NCBI GenBank assembly: GCA_013397455.1
Contig: VYZB01000524.1
Span: 401,398-465,397 of the forward strand
Source of the DNA: Crotophaga sulcirostris
Taxonomy: Eukaryota > Chordata > Aves > Cuculiformes > Crotophagidae
Reading direction: 5' to 3'
DNA: 64,000 bases
A model generated the notes under the pieces. It saw nothing but the letters and a program-made list of their open reading frames with translations. It had not been told where the DNA came from and did no database searches. Made by a program: the position numbers and the translations under genes. Shown here one piece after another: positions 46,299 through 58,300 of this stretch. How positions within the stretch are numbered: position 1 is the stretch's first letter; each line of letters begins with the position of its first letter.

Positions 46299-48885
46299 GA
46301 AAGGCTGAAGCTGGAGGTGCCTTTCCCACTGGAGGTGCCTTCCCCACTGGAGGTACTACTCACAGCTCCAGAGAGGGGCCAGAGGTGGTCCCCATGCTCC
46401 TCAACCACTATGGCCAACAGCCATGGACAGGACCTTGGGATGGCCAGGACTGCAGGGCCACGGGCGGTGGGAGTGAGGCATGGGGAGCCCCAAGACATCC
46501 TTGAGGCATCCTGGTGTCTGAAACATAAAAGCCAGCAGATAGGATAGGACCACTGCCCTACAGGACCATCATGGGTCAGACAGTCTAGTTGCAACCCATG
46601 TCAAAGGCTCAGGAGAACAAGCATCACCAGAACAGGCTCAAAGCAGCTCCAAACACCAGCTCCACAACACCCAACTCAGCTCCCAGGTACCCAGTTCCTA
46701 TAGCACAGTCGAACTTGCTGCTCCACCGAGTGAAACACGTCAACTGAAAGCTGGTGGCAATGTCTCAGCACAGCCTCATCAACCAGAAGTCAGGCAGCAG
46801 GCACCAGACCAAAGGGCTACATCTTCAACTGCACGAGGAAGCACCGTCTTGAACTGCCGAGGACTCAGCCAGGCGAGAGCCGCCCACAGGGGCTGCTGGG
46901 AGGGCAGAGCCCCATGGCACCATCACCTCTCGGCTGCCACCTCTGCCAAAGCCATGTGGGGAAACAAGGTGAACCAAGAGAGAAATCGAGCGACGGTTCA
47001 GCCCAAGGCTGAATGTCTCTGCAGGACACCCATTGAGAAAGAACACATAGGAACCCTGAGGCAAAGACAAGGGTGTCCTTCACCTACGCATTTTGTAAGC
47101 CATCATCTCTGTCAACCCAACAGCCCCCCAAGCTCTGTTCTTTGTATTCATCCTCCCCAAAACTGGTCCAGCCAGAAGATCAGCTCCTGGCTGTGGATGC
47201 CCCATCGAAGTTACCATCACCAATTCCATTTTCTCCAGACATCAGGAGAGGACGCCCAGGCCTGGGGGAGGGTTGCGCAGTGTCGTAAATGCTAAACCTC
47301 ACCCTGAGCGCTTGCAGGTTAAGGAGCCAGAGGGATGACAGGTTGCCAGATGGGCATCTCACATGGAGATAGTTCATCTCCTGTGCTCCAGAACACCCTC
47401 TGAAGGGCCGGTAGTGGCAGCCACTTTGCTCATCTCTGCTGCCGAGGTGGCACTAAGGGACGTTAAGAAGCCAACTCCTGAATTAAAAAGGCTATGGAAG
47501 ATTAAATCCAGCATCTGGAGTTAGCCCTGGAAGCAGATGGTGAATCATCATGGCGCACAGAGTGGCTTTCACCCGTCTCCTCCTTTCCAGGCAGTCACTC
47601 TGCTCTGGTGGTGCCTCCCAAGAGCAACCCTGGACACACACACAGCCTGGCCAGCAAGGGTCAGAGACGCGCCCTACCTGGCACATCCTCCAGGATGGCA
47701 TGGTGAGGCCATGCAGATACCCAGCTGAGCAGGCAGGAAGCGAGGCCACCTCCCCAGGTGGGCTCCCTACGCCAGGGCTCCAGCAAAGGCACCTTTTTTT
47801 CCCTGCTGGTGGTGGGTTTCTCCATGACACTGTGGGCTTCCCAAGCCCTCAGTGGACCCTGCCAGTCGGGCACAGCCATATAGGGATGCCCAACCCTGGC
47901 AAATGCACCCAAGCAAGGTATGCCCTGGGCTTCCAAGAAGGTTCCCACCTCAGACAGGACAGGGACACCACCACCTCCATGCACACCCTTGACCCTCACC
48001 AGCCTCGGTGAGCTGCGGTGCTGACACGGCCAGAGCCACCACCTGCGCCCAGTGCCACCCCACGCTGCCCAGCTGGGAAACATGGCCGCATCCTGCCTGC
48101 GCAGGGTGGTGGTTACGGATTAAGGAGTCTTAAATGTCAGACGACGAGGCGCTCCCTGGAAATCCACTTATCTCCGCTGCCACTCGGAGTGGCCGGAGCT
48201 GGGCGGTTATGGAGATAACGCGATTTGAAGCGTCCACCCGAGCATTGCAGGGCTGCGGGTGCCCTGCAGACAACGCCAGGCACCTCCTCCCTCCTCCGCT
48301 CGCCCAGCTGCTGCCCAGAGAGCCGGGTGACGGCCACACTGCTAAGCCCAGGGGGGGCTGCACCCCACCTGCGCCCCACCCACACACCCCCCCCCTGTCC
48401 CCAATTTGGGGGGACGAGGGCGGCTTGGCAGCCTCCCCTCCCCGGCGCGCATCCATCCCCGCCCTGTGCCAAAGCTGCGCCAATTCACTGCCCAAATCCT
48501 AAAACGACTGTAACTAAAACCTACCAGATTGAGCCTCGGGAAGGGCCCCCCCCGCACTTCTCCCCCTGCTCCAAATGGGATTGAGCAGATCTGCGCTCGC
48601 ACGAGCCCAGCTCGCAGCCAAGTAGCATCTGACATTCACGCACTGTGGCACGGCTCTCTGCCACTCGCCCACTCCCCCCCAGCTTGGTATCGCTCTGCCT
48701 AACGCGGCCCCCCTGGAGATGCGGCATCACTCCCAGCCCAGCAGAACCTCCCTGCCCTCTGCAGGGCCCCCACAAAGCCTCCTGGAGGGACCCCAGCTCT
48801 TCAGTCCAGCAAAATCCCAGTGTCACCTCCACCAATGGAGGTCCCCAAGGTGATTTCAGGGCTGTGACACTCAGAAGATCAGGCT
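46299..48885. other. No gene seen; candidate element at 48110-48250
   Basis: An 18-base unit (GGAGGTGCCTTTCCCACT) is repeated about 2.5 times at 46312-46355. Most of the rest is single-copy. The CpG-bearing block at 48110-48250 contains TTATCT (48168-48173) and AGATAA (48213-48218), again an opposed GATA-type pair, in otherwise non-repetitive sequence. Confidence 0.4.
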
Positions 48886-49048
48886 GAATCATAGAATCAT
48901 TGAATGGTTTGGGTTGGAAGGGACCTTGCAGTTCCAACCCCCCTGCCACGGGCAGGGACACCTTCCACTGGATAAGGGGGCTTAAAGCCCCATCCAACCT
49001 GCTTCCAACACCTCCAGGGATGGGGCAGCCACCACTTCTCTGGACAAA
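48886..49048 (-). mobile_element. CR1 LINE 3' fragment
   Basis: Inverted tail GAATCATAGAATCATTGAATG, shortened here to its first bases GAATCATAGAATCATTG, followed by GGTTTGGGTTGGAAGGGACC and standard blocks, ending near CACTTCTCTGG. Confidence 0.95.
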
Positions 49049-49384
49049 GAATAATGACCTGAGGATGTTGGAGCCAGGCGGATGGAGTGCAGGCATTGCC
49101 CAGAGGCATGTTGGCAGAAGCCCTGAGAGCCACCACAAAGGGCACCCAGGCAAGGCTTCACCCCAAGGAGATCCGCACACAGCCCGCCAAGGCCAGGCTG
49201 AGGCATGTGAGTCATTCCCGTTAACAGATGGGGCGATTACAGCGTAAATTACTTGGGGTCTAACCAATAACCAGGTCACAGAGAGACTGATCAGCAGGCA
49301 CCAAGCTCGAAGAAGTTAATTAAAAATGAGAAAAAAAGTTGTAGGCACAACCACATGGGAATATTTGATAGCAAAGAGCCTCAA
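49049..49384. other. No gene seen
   Basis: Single-copy sequence; an AT-rich part at 49310-49380 precedes a minisatellite. Confidence 0.4.
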
Positions 49385-49690
49385 ATCCATTAGTGCCACC
49401 TCCAACTGCTGCCTCCAAGAGTGCCCAAAAATCCATTAGTACCACCTCCAGTGATGCCCAACTACATCAGTACCACCTCCAACTGTCACCTCCAGTGGTG
49501 CACAAATCCATCAGTGCCACCTACAAGTGTCACCTTAAATGGTGCCCAGATCCATTAGTGCCATCTCCAAGTGGTGACCAAATCCATCAGTGCCATCTCC
49601 AAGTACCACTTCCAGTTGTGACCAGATCTATTAGTGCCACTTCCAGGTGCCACCTTCAATGGTGCCCAAATCTATCAGGTGTCACTTCCA
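49385..49690. repeat. Irregular 30-46-bp minisatellite
   Basis: Repeated ATCCATTAGTGCCACCTCCA and AATGGTGCCCA modules with variable spacing, about seven copies. Translations are Ser/Thr/His-rich and not coding. Confidence 0.85.
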
Positions 49691-52600
49691 AGAGCAGCTC
49701 AAGCCCAGAGAGGTCCCGTTGTGCACCTGGCTCTCTCAAAGCTCCACCTCTCCACATCCTGCCAGGCAGCTCCATGGTGGCAAGCTATGAACAAAGGAGC
49801 TGCTCTGGATCCCAGGAGAGCCAGCAGTGGGATGGGCTGGTGCACGTGTGCCAGCATCTGTGCTGCCGTCACCACCAGCAGGGAAGAAGCACACTGGCAG
49901 TAGAAGCATGCGCTCAAGAGCACCAGGACCAGCTCAGTGTATTTGAGTGTGGTCATTAATGGGTGGTGGGGGCCTCATGGTGATGAGACTCCTGCCTCAA
50001 GGGCAGCAGGGCAAGGCCAATACCTCTGCGTCTGTGTACCATGGACCAAGCGAACACAGGGCAGCGAGGCAGGAGCTGTGCAAGCAAGGGTGCAGCGAGC
50101 ACCCAGCCTGGCCAGCCAACCCGCTGGGGGCTGGAGTAGATATTGGCATGTGAGAAGCATCTCCTCCACTCACACCACCAGCACCACCCACCACCGGAGG
50201 GATGGGTCCTCGCTGGTTCTACAGAGGTGGGATTGGGGCGTGTGACCCCCCCAAATCTCCCACGAGTGCCAGCTCCTGAGGACGACTGCCCTGGAGGAAG
50301 GGCTTTGGCCGCCAGGAAGGCGGCACCGTTGGGAAGCCGCTGGGGTCGCACACGGCATCCACTGACAGATGTCTGAGAGGACGGCGAATAATCCCGTCTT
50401 CCTCTGGGAGGATTCGGGTCGCCCTCGCCCTCGCCGGAGGTTTATCCATTGTCTGGATCTGCCGGCGGTTGTTATTTTTGGTCAGCACCACGTTTTGCTT
50501 GGCCCAGCTGGCAGGAGGGAAACAGGAGGAAGAAGAGAAAGGGGAGGAAGGCTGCTTGGCCAGTGCTTGGAGGGGGAAGAGACCGGCTTGGTGTTGAGAG
50601 GGGGCAGGGGGGCAGCACTCGGGGACTTTGGGTCAGTCTCCTCCCAGCCCCATAGAGCCCAGACTTGCTGCAGCAAAGGGGCTGCCAGCCCACGCACCAC
50701 AGCCTGCTGCCCGGGGGAACTGCTCCCAGTAAGTCCAGTGGACCAGAGATGCTTGAGAGGTTTTCGGGGGCTGCTTTGCAAAGACAGCTGTTGGGGTCAT
50801 CTCCAGCAGCAAAAGAACATGCAGGGGAGCTCCAGCAGGGATGGGCAGTCCCTGGGGATGGTTTGTCAGCACCATCCCAGTCCCTGCCTGCAGACCCGCA
50901 TATGCCTCAGCTACATCCGGATGGGCCAAAAAGGGCTGGGGACCCTCAGGAAGGCAGGTCCCCAACCTGCCCTGACCTCCCAGGCCGTGGACCCCCATCC
51001 CCAGCACTGCAGCATCCCAGGCTGCAGACAAGCCCTGCCGGCAGGTCCCATCCTCACCAATGGCTTGGTCTTGATCTGCTCCTGTCCCTTTGAGCTGGAT
51101 ACAGTGGGAGGTGAGAGCACAGCACACAAGAGCTCCTAGGGAGAAGATGCACAGCCGTGCCTCAAGACTGTGCTTCTCCCCATCTCCCCACCAGCAACTT
51201 AGGGAGCATCCCCGCTCACCAGCGAGGCAGAGCTCACCATCCTCCCATGCGTCACCTTTCCACCACCACCCCATCTGCCTGCAAAGACAATAAAAAGCTG
51301 CCTCCCGCTCGGCGGGCTTTTGCTCCTGCAAGAGACGGAGGGCACGCCTCACAAACCCGCCTCTCCTGAGCCTTCCCCACACTCGGCACCGCTTTTCGTT
51401 CAAGCAGACCCCGTGGCCTTTAAGCTGCCAAGGTACCAGAGCTGCTCCAGAATCGGGAGTTCACTCGGCTCCTGCCCTGGAGCAAAGAATTTGAAACGCT
51501 GCCACTGGAAACGAAGCAGAGCATCCGTCATTTTACTTGCCAGGAATACATCCAGCCCCCCAAAAAAGAAATACTGCCTGCAAAAGAGCCAGCAACAAAA
51601 GCCCTCGATTCCACCGGCGACACAGAGTGCAGCACCAGGCATTTCCATCCAGGTCCTGGTTCTCTGCCAAACTCAACATCACCCAAACTAAAGTGAGAAG
51701 CAATCGGGTCAGGGCCAGAGGGTTCAGGTCTGGTTGGGACCTGTAGACCCCACCTGGGATGCTACAAGATAACTCCATGGGTTGGGACGAAAAGGAGACA
51801 GGTGGCAGAGGCAGGGCTGGAGGGGCCCAACGCCCCCTCCCAGCACACATAAGCATGGGGTGCCCTGAGGAAGCTACCCTGTCCTGGCCCTGCCAGCACC
51901 CTGCTTGCGAGCCGCCCCAGTCAGGCGGGTAGTCACCCTAGTCATTCCCAGCCGCATCCCCAGGAGAAGGAGCAGCACGTTCCCAGCCCGCCCAGCCCCC
52001 AGTCCAGGCGCGCCAACCCAAATAGCTGCGAGAGACGCTCCCCTCCATGGGAACGGCCACTCGGCACAGGGTTCACATGCCCCAGCAATGCCTGATTAAA
52101 CTCCCAAACTCCACGGGAATACCCCTGAGGCTGTCTGAAGATAAGCCAGGAGCGAGACTGCTCGCAGGAAATGCAGGAACTGGGAAAGAGCAATCGCTTT
52201 TTTCCTTTCAAACCCAGAATAACACGGAGCAAACCCCGATGTGCTCTAGCCCAAGCTCACTGCCATGTGCCTCGCAAGCTTCCCACTCCCCAGTGTGAAC
52301 AAGAGGTGCCCTGTGACCCCAGAGCTGAGCCAAACCCTGCCAGGAGAGGTGGGGATGAAAACAGAGAGCCCAGGGCAACTCAAGGCAACACGGGCGAGCA
52401 GAGCGTGACGTGCTGGGCTGGGAGACGTTGAGTAAGGGGACAGCGCTGGAGACCCGAGCAGAGTGAAGGCTGTCACCACAATGCCAGCAGGTACCAGAGG
52501 ACAGGGACAATTGCTGCCAGCACCTCCAGGCCCTGTGATGCTCTGCAGGTGCTCCACTATTTTAGTTCACCCTGAGGAACATCACAGATGCTGGTTCCAC

Positions 52601-53455
52601 CAGTCCTCAGGTCTCCTGCAACCCTCACTGCCCTCCTCCTCCCCTTCAGCTTCTCCATGACGTAGTCGTAGCACCAGACTCAGATCTCTCAAGCCACCTG
52701 CATGCTCAAGGGCAAGGGTAGTCAAGGAAACCATGTTGGTGCAGCACCCAGTGCAATAGGTGAACCGGTGCATCCTAATATAAAGAAGAAGATGCTGCTC
52801 CTCCCTTTCATATCTGATGGTGCCCAGGGAGCAACCAGCTCCTTGTCCTCAGGTAGAGCGGAGTCGCAGGGAGAGTCTATACCAGGTCCTGGGGATCAGC
52901 GAGCCCTGGCGCTGGGGCACCCAGGGTAAGCAAGCAAGAAGAGCCCCATCCTGGCTGCTGGGGCTTCGATGGTGACCAACAGCAAGGTCATAAGTGCAAA
53001 GTTCTACTTTCAACCAAGACCACAGTTAGGAAGCAGACCTGCACCAAACACACACTGGTGCTCGTGGATGGACAAACATGTCTGAAGGCAGAGGAGCACA
53101 GGCAGTGCCCCTACATCGTACCAAGCTCTCCTTGGGGCATGTCTCACAACTCTCTTGGTTCTTGACCCTTCTTCAAGAACCAGCCCAAGAGGAAGGTGCC
53201 TTCCATCCCTGCAGAAAGATGGAAGAACTGCAGTCCCGGGCAAGCTAATGGGAAGAGCCACTAGGAAAACAGTTCCCAGGAAACTATTTGGAGAAGTACT
53301 GCCTTAGGGATGTGGTGGCTTGGTGGGGAGGGGCTGTACCAACAAGGCCAGCTTCTGGCTTTGATTGGATCCCAGTCTGGCTGCAAAAAGCAACTGAATG
53401 GCTACAAAACACTTAGACTTTCACTGGATGTCTTGCATGCAGCCAGAAGACCTTT
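49691..53455. other. No gene seen; candidate elements at 50340-50490 and 51290-51620
   Basis: The two named blocks are repeat-free, contain intact CpGs and AT-rich stretches (for example GGAGGTTTATCCATTGTCTGG at about 50435, given here as GGAGGTTTATCCATTG), and differ from their GC-rich flanks. Long open frames (256 codons on both strands at 50369-51403) overlap each other and show no domain. Confidence 0.4.
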
Positions 53456-53770
53456 CCATACATGAAGAGTGCTTGTAAGAAAGATGGGGACAGGTTTTTT
53501 AGCAGAGCCAATCAAGACAGGATAAGGAGCAATGGTTTTAAACTGACGGAGAGCAGGGTGATGTTGGACAAAGGGAAGAAATGTTTTCCTGTGAAGGTCA
53601 GGTTGCCCAGAGAAGTGGTGGCTGCACCATCCATGAAGGTGTTCAAGGCCAGGTTGGATGGGGCTTTGAGTACCCTGATTGAGTGGGAGGTGTCCCTGCC
53701 CATGGCAGGGGGTGGAACTGGGTGGGTTTTGAGGACCTTTCCAATCCAAACCATTCCATGATTCTGTGGT
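53456..53770 (+). mobile_element. CR1 LINE 3' fragment
   Basis: Contains GAAAGATGGGGACAGGTTTT, GGAGCAATGGTTTTAAACTG and the tail AACCATTCCATGATTCTGTG. The first part differs from most other copies, suggesting another subfamily. Confidence 0.94.
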
Positions 53771-55839
53771 AATTTAGCCACGAGCACCCTGTCATTAAAA
53801 AAGCACGAGTGGGATGTGTTAGGCTGGAGATCTCAAAGAAACAGTCAAAAGACAATCGGAAAGCAGAGTTGGAGCCCGGGGAAGGAGCAAGGGGCCACTG
53901 TCACCACGGAGCCATGACATGAGTCAGGATGGGGGGACCCTCGAATGAAAAAACTACAGGACATGCAGTGAGAAACCAGGGGTTTGCTCTGTGTGCAGCC
54001 TTGAGAAGAGTGGTCATGGAATAATCCATCTCACAAAATGTCACAGCATGGAAGAAGATGGGGAAGAGCTGCAAGATCAAGCCTTGAGCATGAAGGGAAC
54101 ACCGTGTGGTCGCAGCTCTCAATGTGGTGAGGTTATTACACTGGAGATGTCCTATGAGGAGATGGGATTACAGGGCGTAACTGTCCTGGATTCATTGGTC
54201 CTTCTTGGTCTCAAGCTCTAGAGATCGGCAACTAAAACTGGAGTTAGACATCAACACTTCTGTCTTTTCTCCCTCCCCAAAAGCTGAGGAACAAGGTGGC
54301 AGGCTGGAATGGCAGGGAACCAGTTGGATGGGGCACCTGACATGTGGTGGCCCATCCCTTCCCCAGCCAGCCCAGGGTGGGTGCAAAGCCTCCAGCCTCT
54401 TCCCAGGGACACGGTGCTTAACTGGTGACCTCCCTGCAAGAGAATGGTCTTCCTTCAGCAGTACAGGAGAGGCTGACTCCATGCCCTCCTGAAACCCGAT
54501 GCCTACATCCCCATCTCCAGACAGGTCCTCTGGCGACAGCACCAGCACCTCCCAGATGGGAGGAAGGGGGCCTGCAGAGCACAGGGCACCAACCCAAAGG
54601 GCTGACAGCCCCACTGTCCACCTCCTCTCCCTCCCTCCCTTCCTTCCACCACTGCACCAGACTTGCACCCCTTGCCCCTGGGGATTTGCTCCATGGTGGC
54701 AGAGCCCAAGGGAGCCTGGGGTTCAGCAGGGGCTTTGAGGCCAAGCTGGGCAGGGAGCCCCAGCAGCCTCCAGCCCCCAGCGAGCAGGATCAGTCTTTGG
54801 ATCAGGCAGAAGGAAACTCAGTCCCATGGCTTGTCAGAGCCCCTGGCATTTTAAGGACTGTCCATGATGCCTTCCTCAGTCTTCAGAATGGTGGTGGGCA
54901 AAAGCAGAGCCTGACTGAGGGCAGGGTGAGGGGAACTCTGTGCCCACAAAGCAGAGGAAGCCGCATTACCATCCCAAGAGATTCAGAGACCCATCCTTGT
55001 TTTTTTTTTCACTCCTTTGGTAGCTTTCCACACCTTTGACATGGGGCACATCTGGGCTAAGAGGAGAAAAAAATTCCCCAGCACTTCCTGCCCAGGCTCC
55101 CCTTGATCAAGGTGGCTTCCCCATCCTCATGTAGCCTGGATGGACCCACGGGGCCTCCTGGCACCGTTCTCCTACATGATTTGAAGCTGAACCTCAGCAA
55201 CGGGAGAAGGAACTTCCCCCTTAAGGGTTTTGCAGAGGAAGAGGGGAATTCTTTACCCAAACGATGCATTTTAATGATGCATCAAAGCCAAGCCCTGTGC
55301 CAGGGCACTCCCAGGGCTGCAGCCTCCCCAGTGCCTCACCCCAAGGGGTCCAAGATGGGCACCTCGGGACGATGGCAGCGGGTGGCCCTGCTGGGGCTCA
55401 GGGGGGTTAAGCTGCAGCAGTGCAAGTCCCCCCGGCAGCCCCCCGAGGCGTAAGGCTCCCTGAGCTCTTAATGGGCTTACGGAGCTGCTGGGACCAGTGC
55501 GGCTGCCCCAGCGCAGGGGCTGCGGGGGCTTAAGGGCCCCTGTGACCCGCAGCCCCCGGCGGCCTCGGCACAGCAGGCGCCACCGCTGGCCTCGCTGTGC
55601 CCAGGCCATCGTGGACAGCGCCACGCGCCCAGCTCACTGCCACCCTCTCCCCCAGCCCACGCACCCTTGCCGGGCTCCAGGACGAGGGTGGCTGCAGAAC
55701 CAGTGCCCCCAGTCCAGCCCACCAGCCCTGGCACCCACAGGGGAGAGCGGAGCCTGCGGGCACTGGGGAAGGGAGGGCCCAGGGAAAGAGCGGGGTGCAG
55801 GCACAGGACAAGGCAGAGCACCCACTCCTGCCTGCACCC
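53771..55839. other. No gene seen
   Basis: GC-rich single-copy sequence. Open frames (up to 204 codons, plus) have no recognised domain. Confidence 0.4.
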
Positions 55840-56430
55840 TGCACTCGGACCCCACACCTGCACCCCACACTTCAAGCCATGTCTGCACTCTGCAAACGTC
55901 TGTACCCCATGCCTACACCCCATGCCTGCACCTGCACCCCATGTGTGCACCCCACAATTCACTCCATGCCCGCACCTGCATCCCATGTGTGCACCCCACA
56001 CTTCACCCTATGCCTGCACTCCATGGGGTGTCCCATGCCTGCACCTGCACCCGCACCCCATTTCTGCACCCCATACTTCACCACATGCCTGCACCCAGCA
56101 CGTGCACCCTATGTCTGCACTCCATGGGGTGCCCCATGCCTGCAACAGCATCCCGTTCCTGCACCCCACGCTTCACCACATGCTACACCCCATGGGATGC
56201 TCCATACCTGCACGCCACACTTCACCCCAAGCCCTTGCCTTCTGCCTGCACCCCGTGCCTGTGCTCTGTTCCTACACTCCACACCTGCACCCCACACTTC
56301 ACTCCACGCCTGCGTCTTGTGCCTGCACCCGTACCCCACACTGCAACCCCCCATCTGGCCTCCACTGCTCACCCCACACCTGTGCCCCATATGCTGCTCC
56401 ATGCCTGTCCCCTAGGTTTCAACCCATACC
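55840..56430. repeat. Short-unit ACCCCATGCCTGC-type minisatellite
   Basis: Irregular repeats of CACCCCATGCCTGCACC and CACCCCACACTTCAC-like units over about 590 bases. Translation gives Cys/His/Thr/Pro-rich runs, producing spurious frames of up to 449 codons. Confidence 0.9.
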
Positions 56431-58097
56431 TCGCCCCATGGCATCACCCAGGGCCACACTGAGCCGATGCAGGGGCTGCCTGGCATCGGGAGAGGATTGG
56501 GCCAGGACTGGCTCTTACCTCCCCTCTGGGGGGCTCAGAACCCCCAAATTCAGGCTGGGGGTGGCAGGAGCCTGTGCCACCCAGCCCCTGCTTGGTGAGG
56601 ATGGAGAGGCCAGCACACCAACCCACACCATTCCTGGGAAATCCCGGTTCCCCAGGCTTGCAACAAGCACAGGGGACTGGGAACAAGCAGAAGCGAGGGA
56701 AAATAGAGGGAAAACCCTGCTGGAAAGCTGCAAAACCTCATTCCCACGAAGCGGGAGCCGCAGCCCCCGGCCAGCCCGCTGCGCTCCGGGAGCGACAGCT
56801 CTGCCTTCCTGCTCCACCGCGCGCTGGGGGCTCCGACTGCAGCGGGGGAACCTGTGCCTTGTGGTATTTTCAGAGGGGAAACATACATATAAAAAAAAAA
56901 TAAAAAGAAATAACCACCCAAAAAAGCTGGGCACGCAGCTGAGCTCCTGTGATTCCCATATCAGCTGCCGTACACGCACCCAACATGGAAAAATCCTTAG
57001 GAAAATTCTGTTGTAAAATAAAACAAAATAAAGGAAAACCCAGGCAGGCTGAGCTGGCCGAACCCAGCACACCAGGAGGGGCTGACAGAGCTGTTACGGT
57101 CTATTGGGCCAATAATCCACAAACTAAGACGGATTTATTGTACATGGCAGATCGTAACAGCTCCAAAAAACCATCACTGTCTCGTGGTGCTTAGAATTCA
57201 CTTTCTTGGGGGAAAAAAAAGGGGCCAAAATATGGCTTTATGAGATAAGATGCGTGGTTGTACCATTCTGTGACAGACAGAAGCCTGTGCAAACACAGAG
57301 ATTTTTTTTTTTCTCTTGATATATAAATAAATAAAATATCTCCTCTTCCAAGGCGAGCGCGGCTGCATTACCCAGCTTGGAGCGCTGTCGTTACCACCGG
57401 ATTACCCGGCTTGGTTTCACCTCCCTTAGCAAGATGGATTTGCAGGGACCCTGTTTCCACCCCAATCTGACCACCCGAACGCATGAAGAGATAAAAATCA
57501 AATTAATTAAAGCCAACATGAGCCCCTGCACCTCTCTCTCTGGCTGGGACAGGTGGGTTTGGGTCCCCCTCTCCTTGGAAGGCGCAAACCTCCAAGATGC
57601 TGGAGTGGACAGCAGGCTCTTCCCACTGGCACAGCACCACGCTGGCATGCCAGGATGGGGGACACTTAAAAAATAATAATAATAAAAAATAATAATTAAA
57701 GGCAGAGCCACTGTTTTCCTCTGCAGCCTTGTTTCGGGGTGGACAGAAGCCTGAGCCAGCACGGAGCAGCAGGATGGGGAGCAGGAGCAGCCTGACCCCG
57801 GCGGTAATTGCGGCGTCTGCTCGGATCGCTGCGATGCTGAGATCGCGCTGGGCCCGGCTGAGAGCTTACGGGCTGGCTGATCACATCAGGCGGGGATCAG
57901 AGGGGTTCAGCTAACAGGTTTAGTGCGCCCGGCCCAGCCGGCGCTGCCACCCGGGGGGAGGCTGTGGGTGCGCGCGGGAGCCAGCGTCCCTCCACGGGGC
58001 GATGCACGGGGGGATGCCTGGTGGAGCAATCTATCCTCGAGACCCCAGCACCGCACCTGGACTGTGTGCTGGGATCACATAATCACACCCACAGCAT
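56431..58097. other. No gene seen; broad candidate regulatory island at 56870-57520
   Basis: From 56870 to 57520 and again at 57780-57920 the sequence is repeat-free, AT-richer and bears intact CpGs. It contains the nested inverted repeat at 57088-57163 and two ATTACCC(A/G)GCTTGG copies (57367-57380 and 57401-57414). No coding exon is recognised; a 61-codon frame at 57729-57914 is probably chance. Confidence 0.4.
57088..57163 (+). ncRNA. Nested inverted repeat, possible structured RNA or MITE-like hairpin
   Basis: Outer arms GAGCTGTTACGGTC (57088-57101) and GATCGTAACAGCTC (57150-57163) pair over 14 positions, 13 Watson-Crick plus one G-T that would be a G-U wobble in plus-strand RNA. Inner arms CAATAATCC (57110-57118) and GGATTTATTG (57131-57140) pair over nine with one bulge, around a 12-base loop. 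The eight- and nine-base segments between stems can add a few pairs. The 76-base size and shape fit a pre-miRNA, but a fossil MITE-like or ultraconserved palindromic element is equally possible. No known family was recognised. Confidence 0.3.
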
Positions 58098-58300
58098 GGG
58101 CTGGAGTCACACCTGGACCCTGGGTCAGGATCATGCCAGGACCATGGGCTGGGATCACACCTGGACCATGCGTCAGGATCACACCTGGACCACGGGTCGG
58201 GATCATGCCCGGACTACGGGTTGGCATCATGCCCAGAGAGCAGGTCAGGATCACGCCTGGACCACGGGTCGGGATCACGCCTGGACCACGGGTCGGGCAA
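58098..58300. repeat. 24-bp minisatellite
   Basis: About eight units of GGGATCACGCCTGGACCACG plus GGTC, most regular at the right end. The frame stays open on both strands because the unit is a multiple of three. Confidence 0.95.

Noticed and set aside
55667..57016. Open frame of 449 codons on the plus strand
   Set aside because: It is mostly the short-unit minisatellite, with Cys/His/Pro/Thr runs in several overlapping frames.
57230..57250. CArG box (SRF site) in CCAAAATATGG
   Set aside because: There are seven A/T bases between CC and GG instead of six.
57729..57914. 61-codon plus-strand frame with Ala/Arg-rich sequence in a possibly conserved block
   Set aside because: Short, no homologue recognised; CpG-rich non-coding DNA explains it better.
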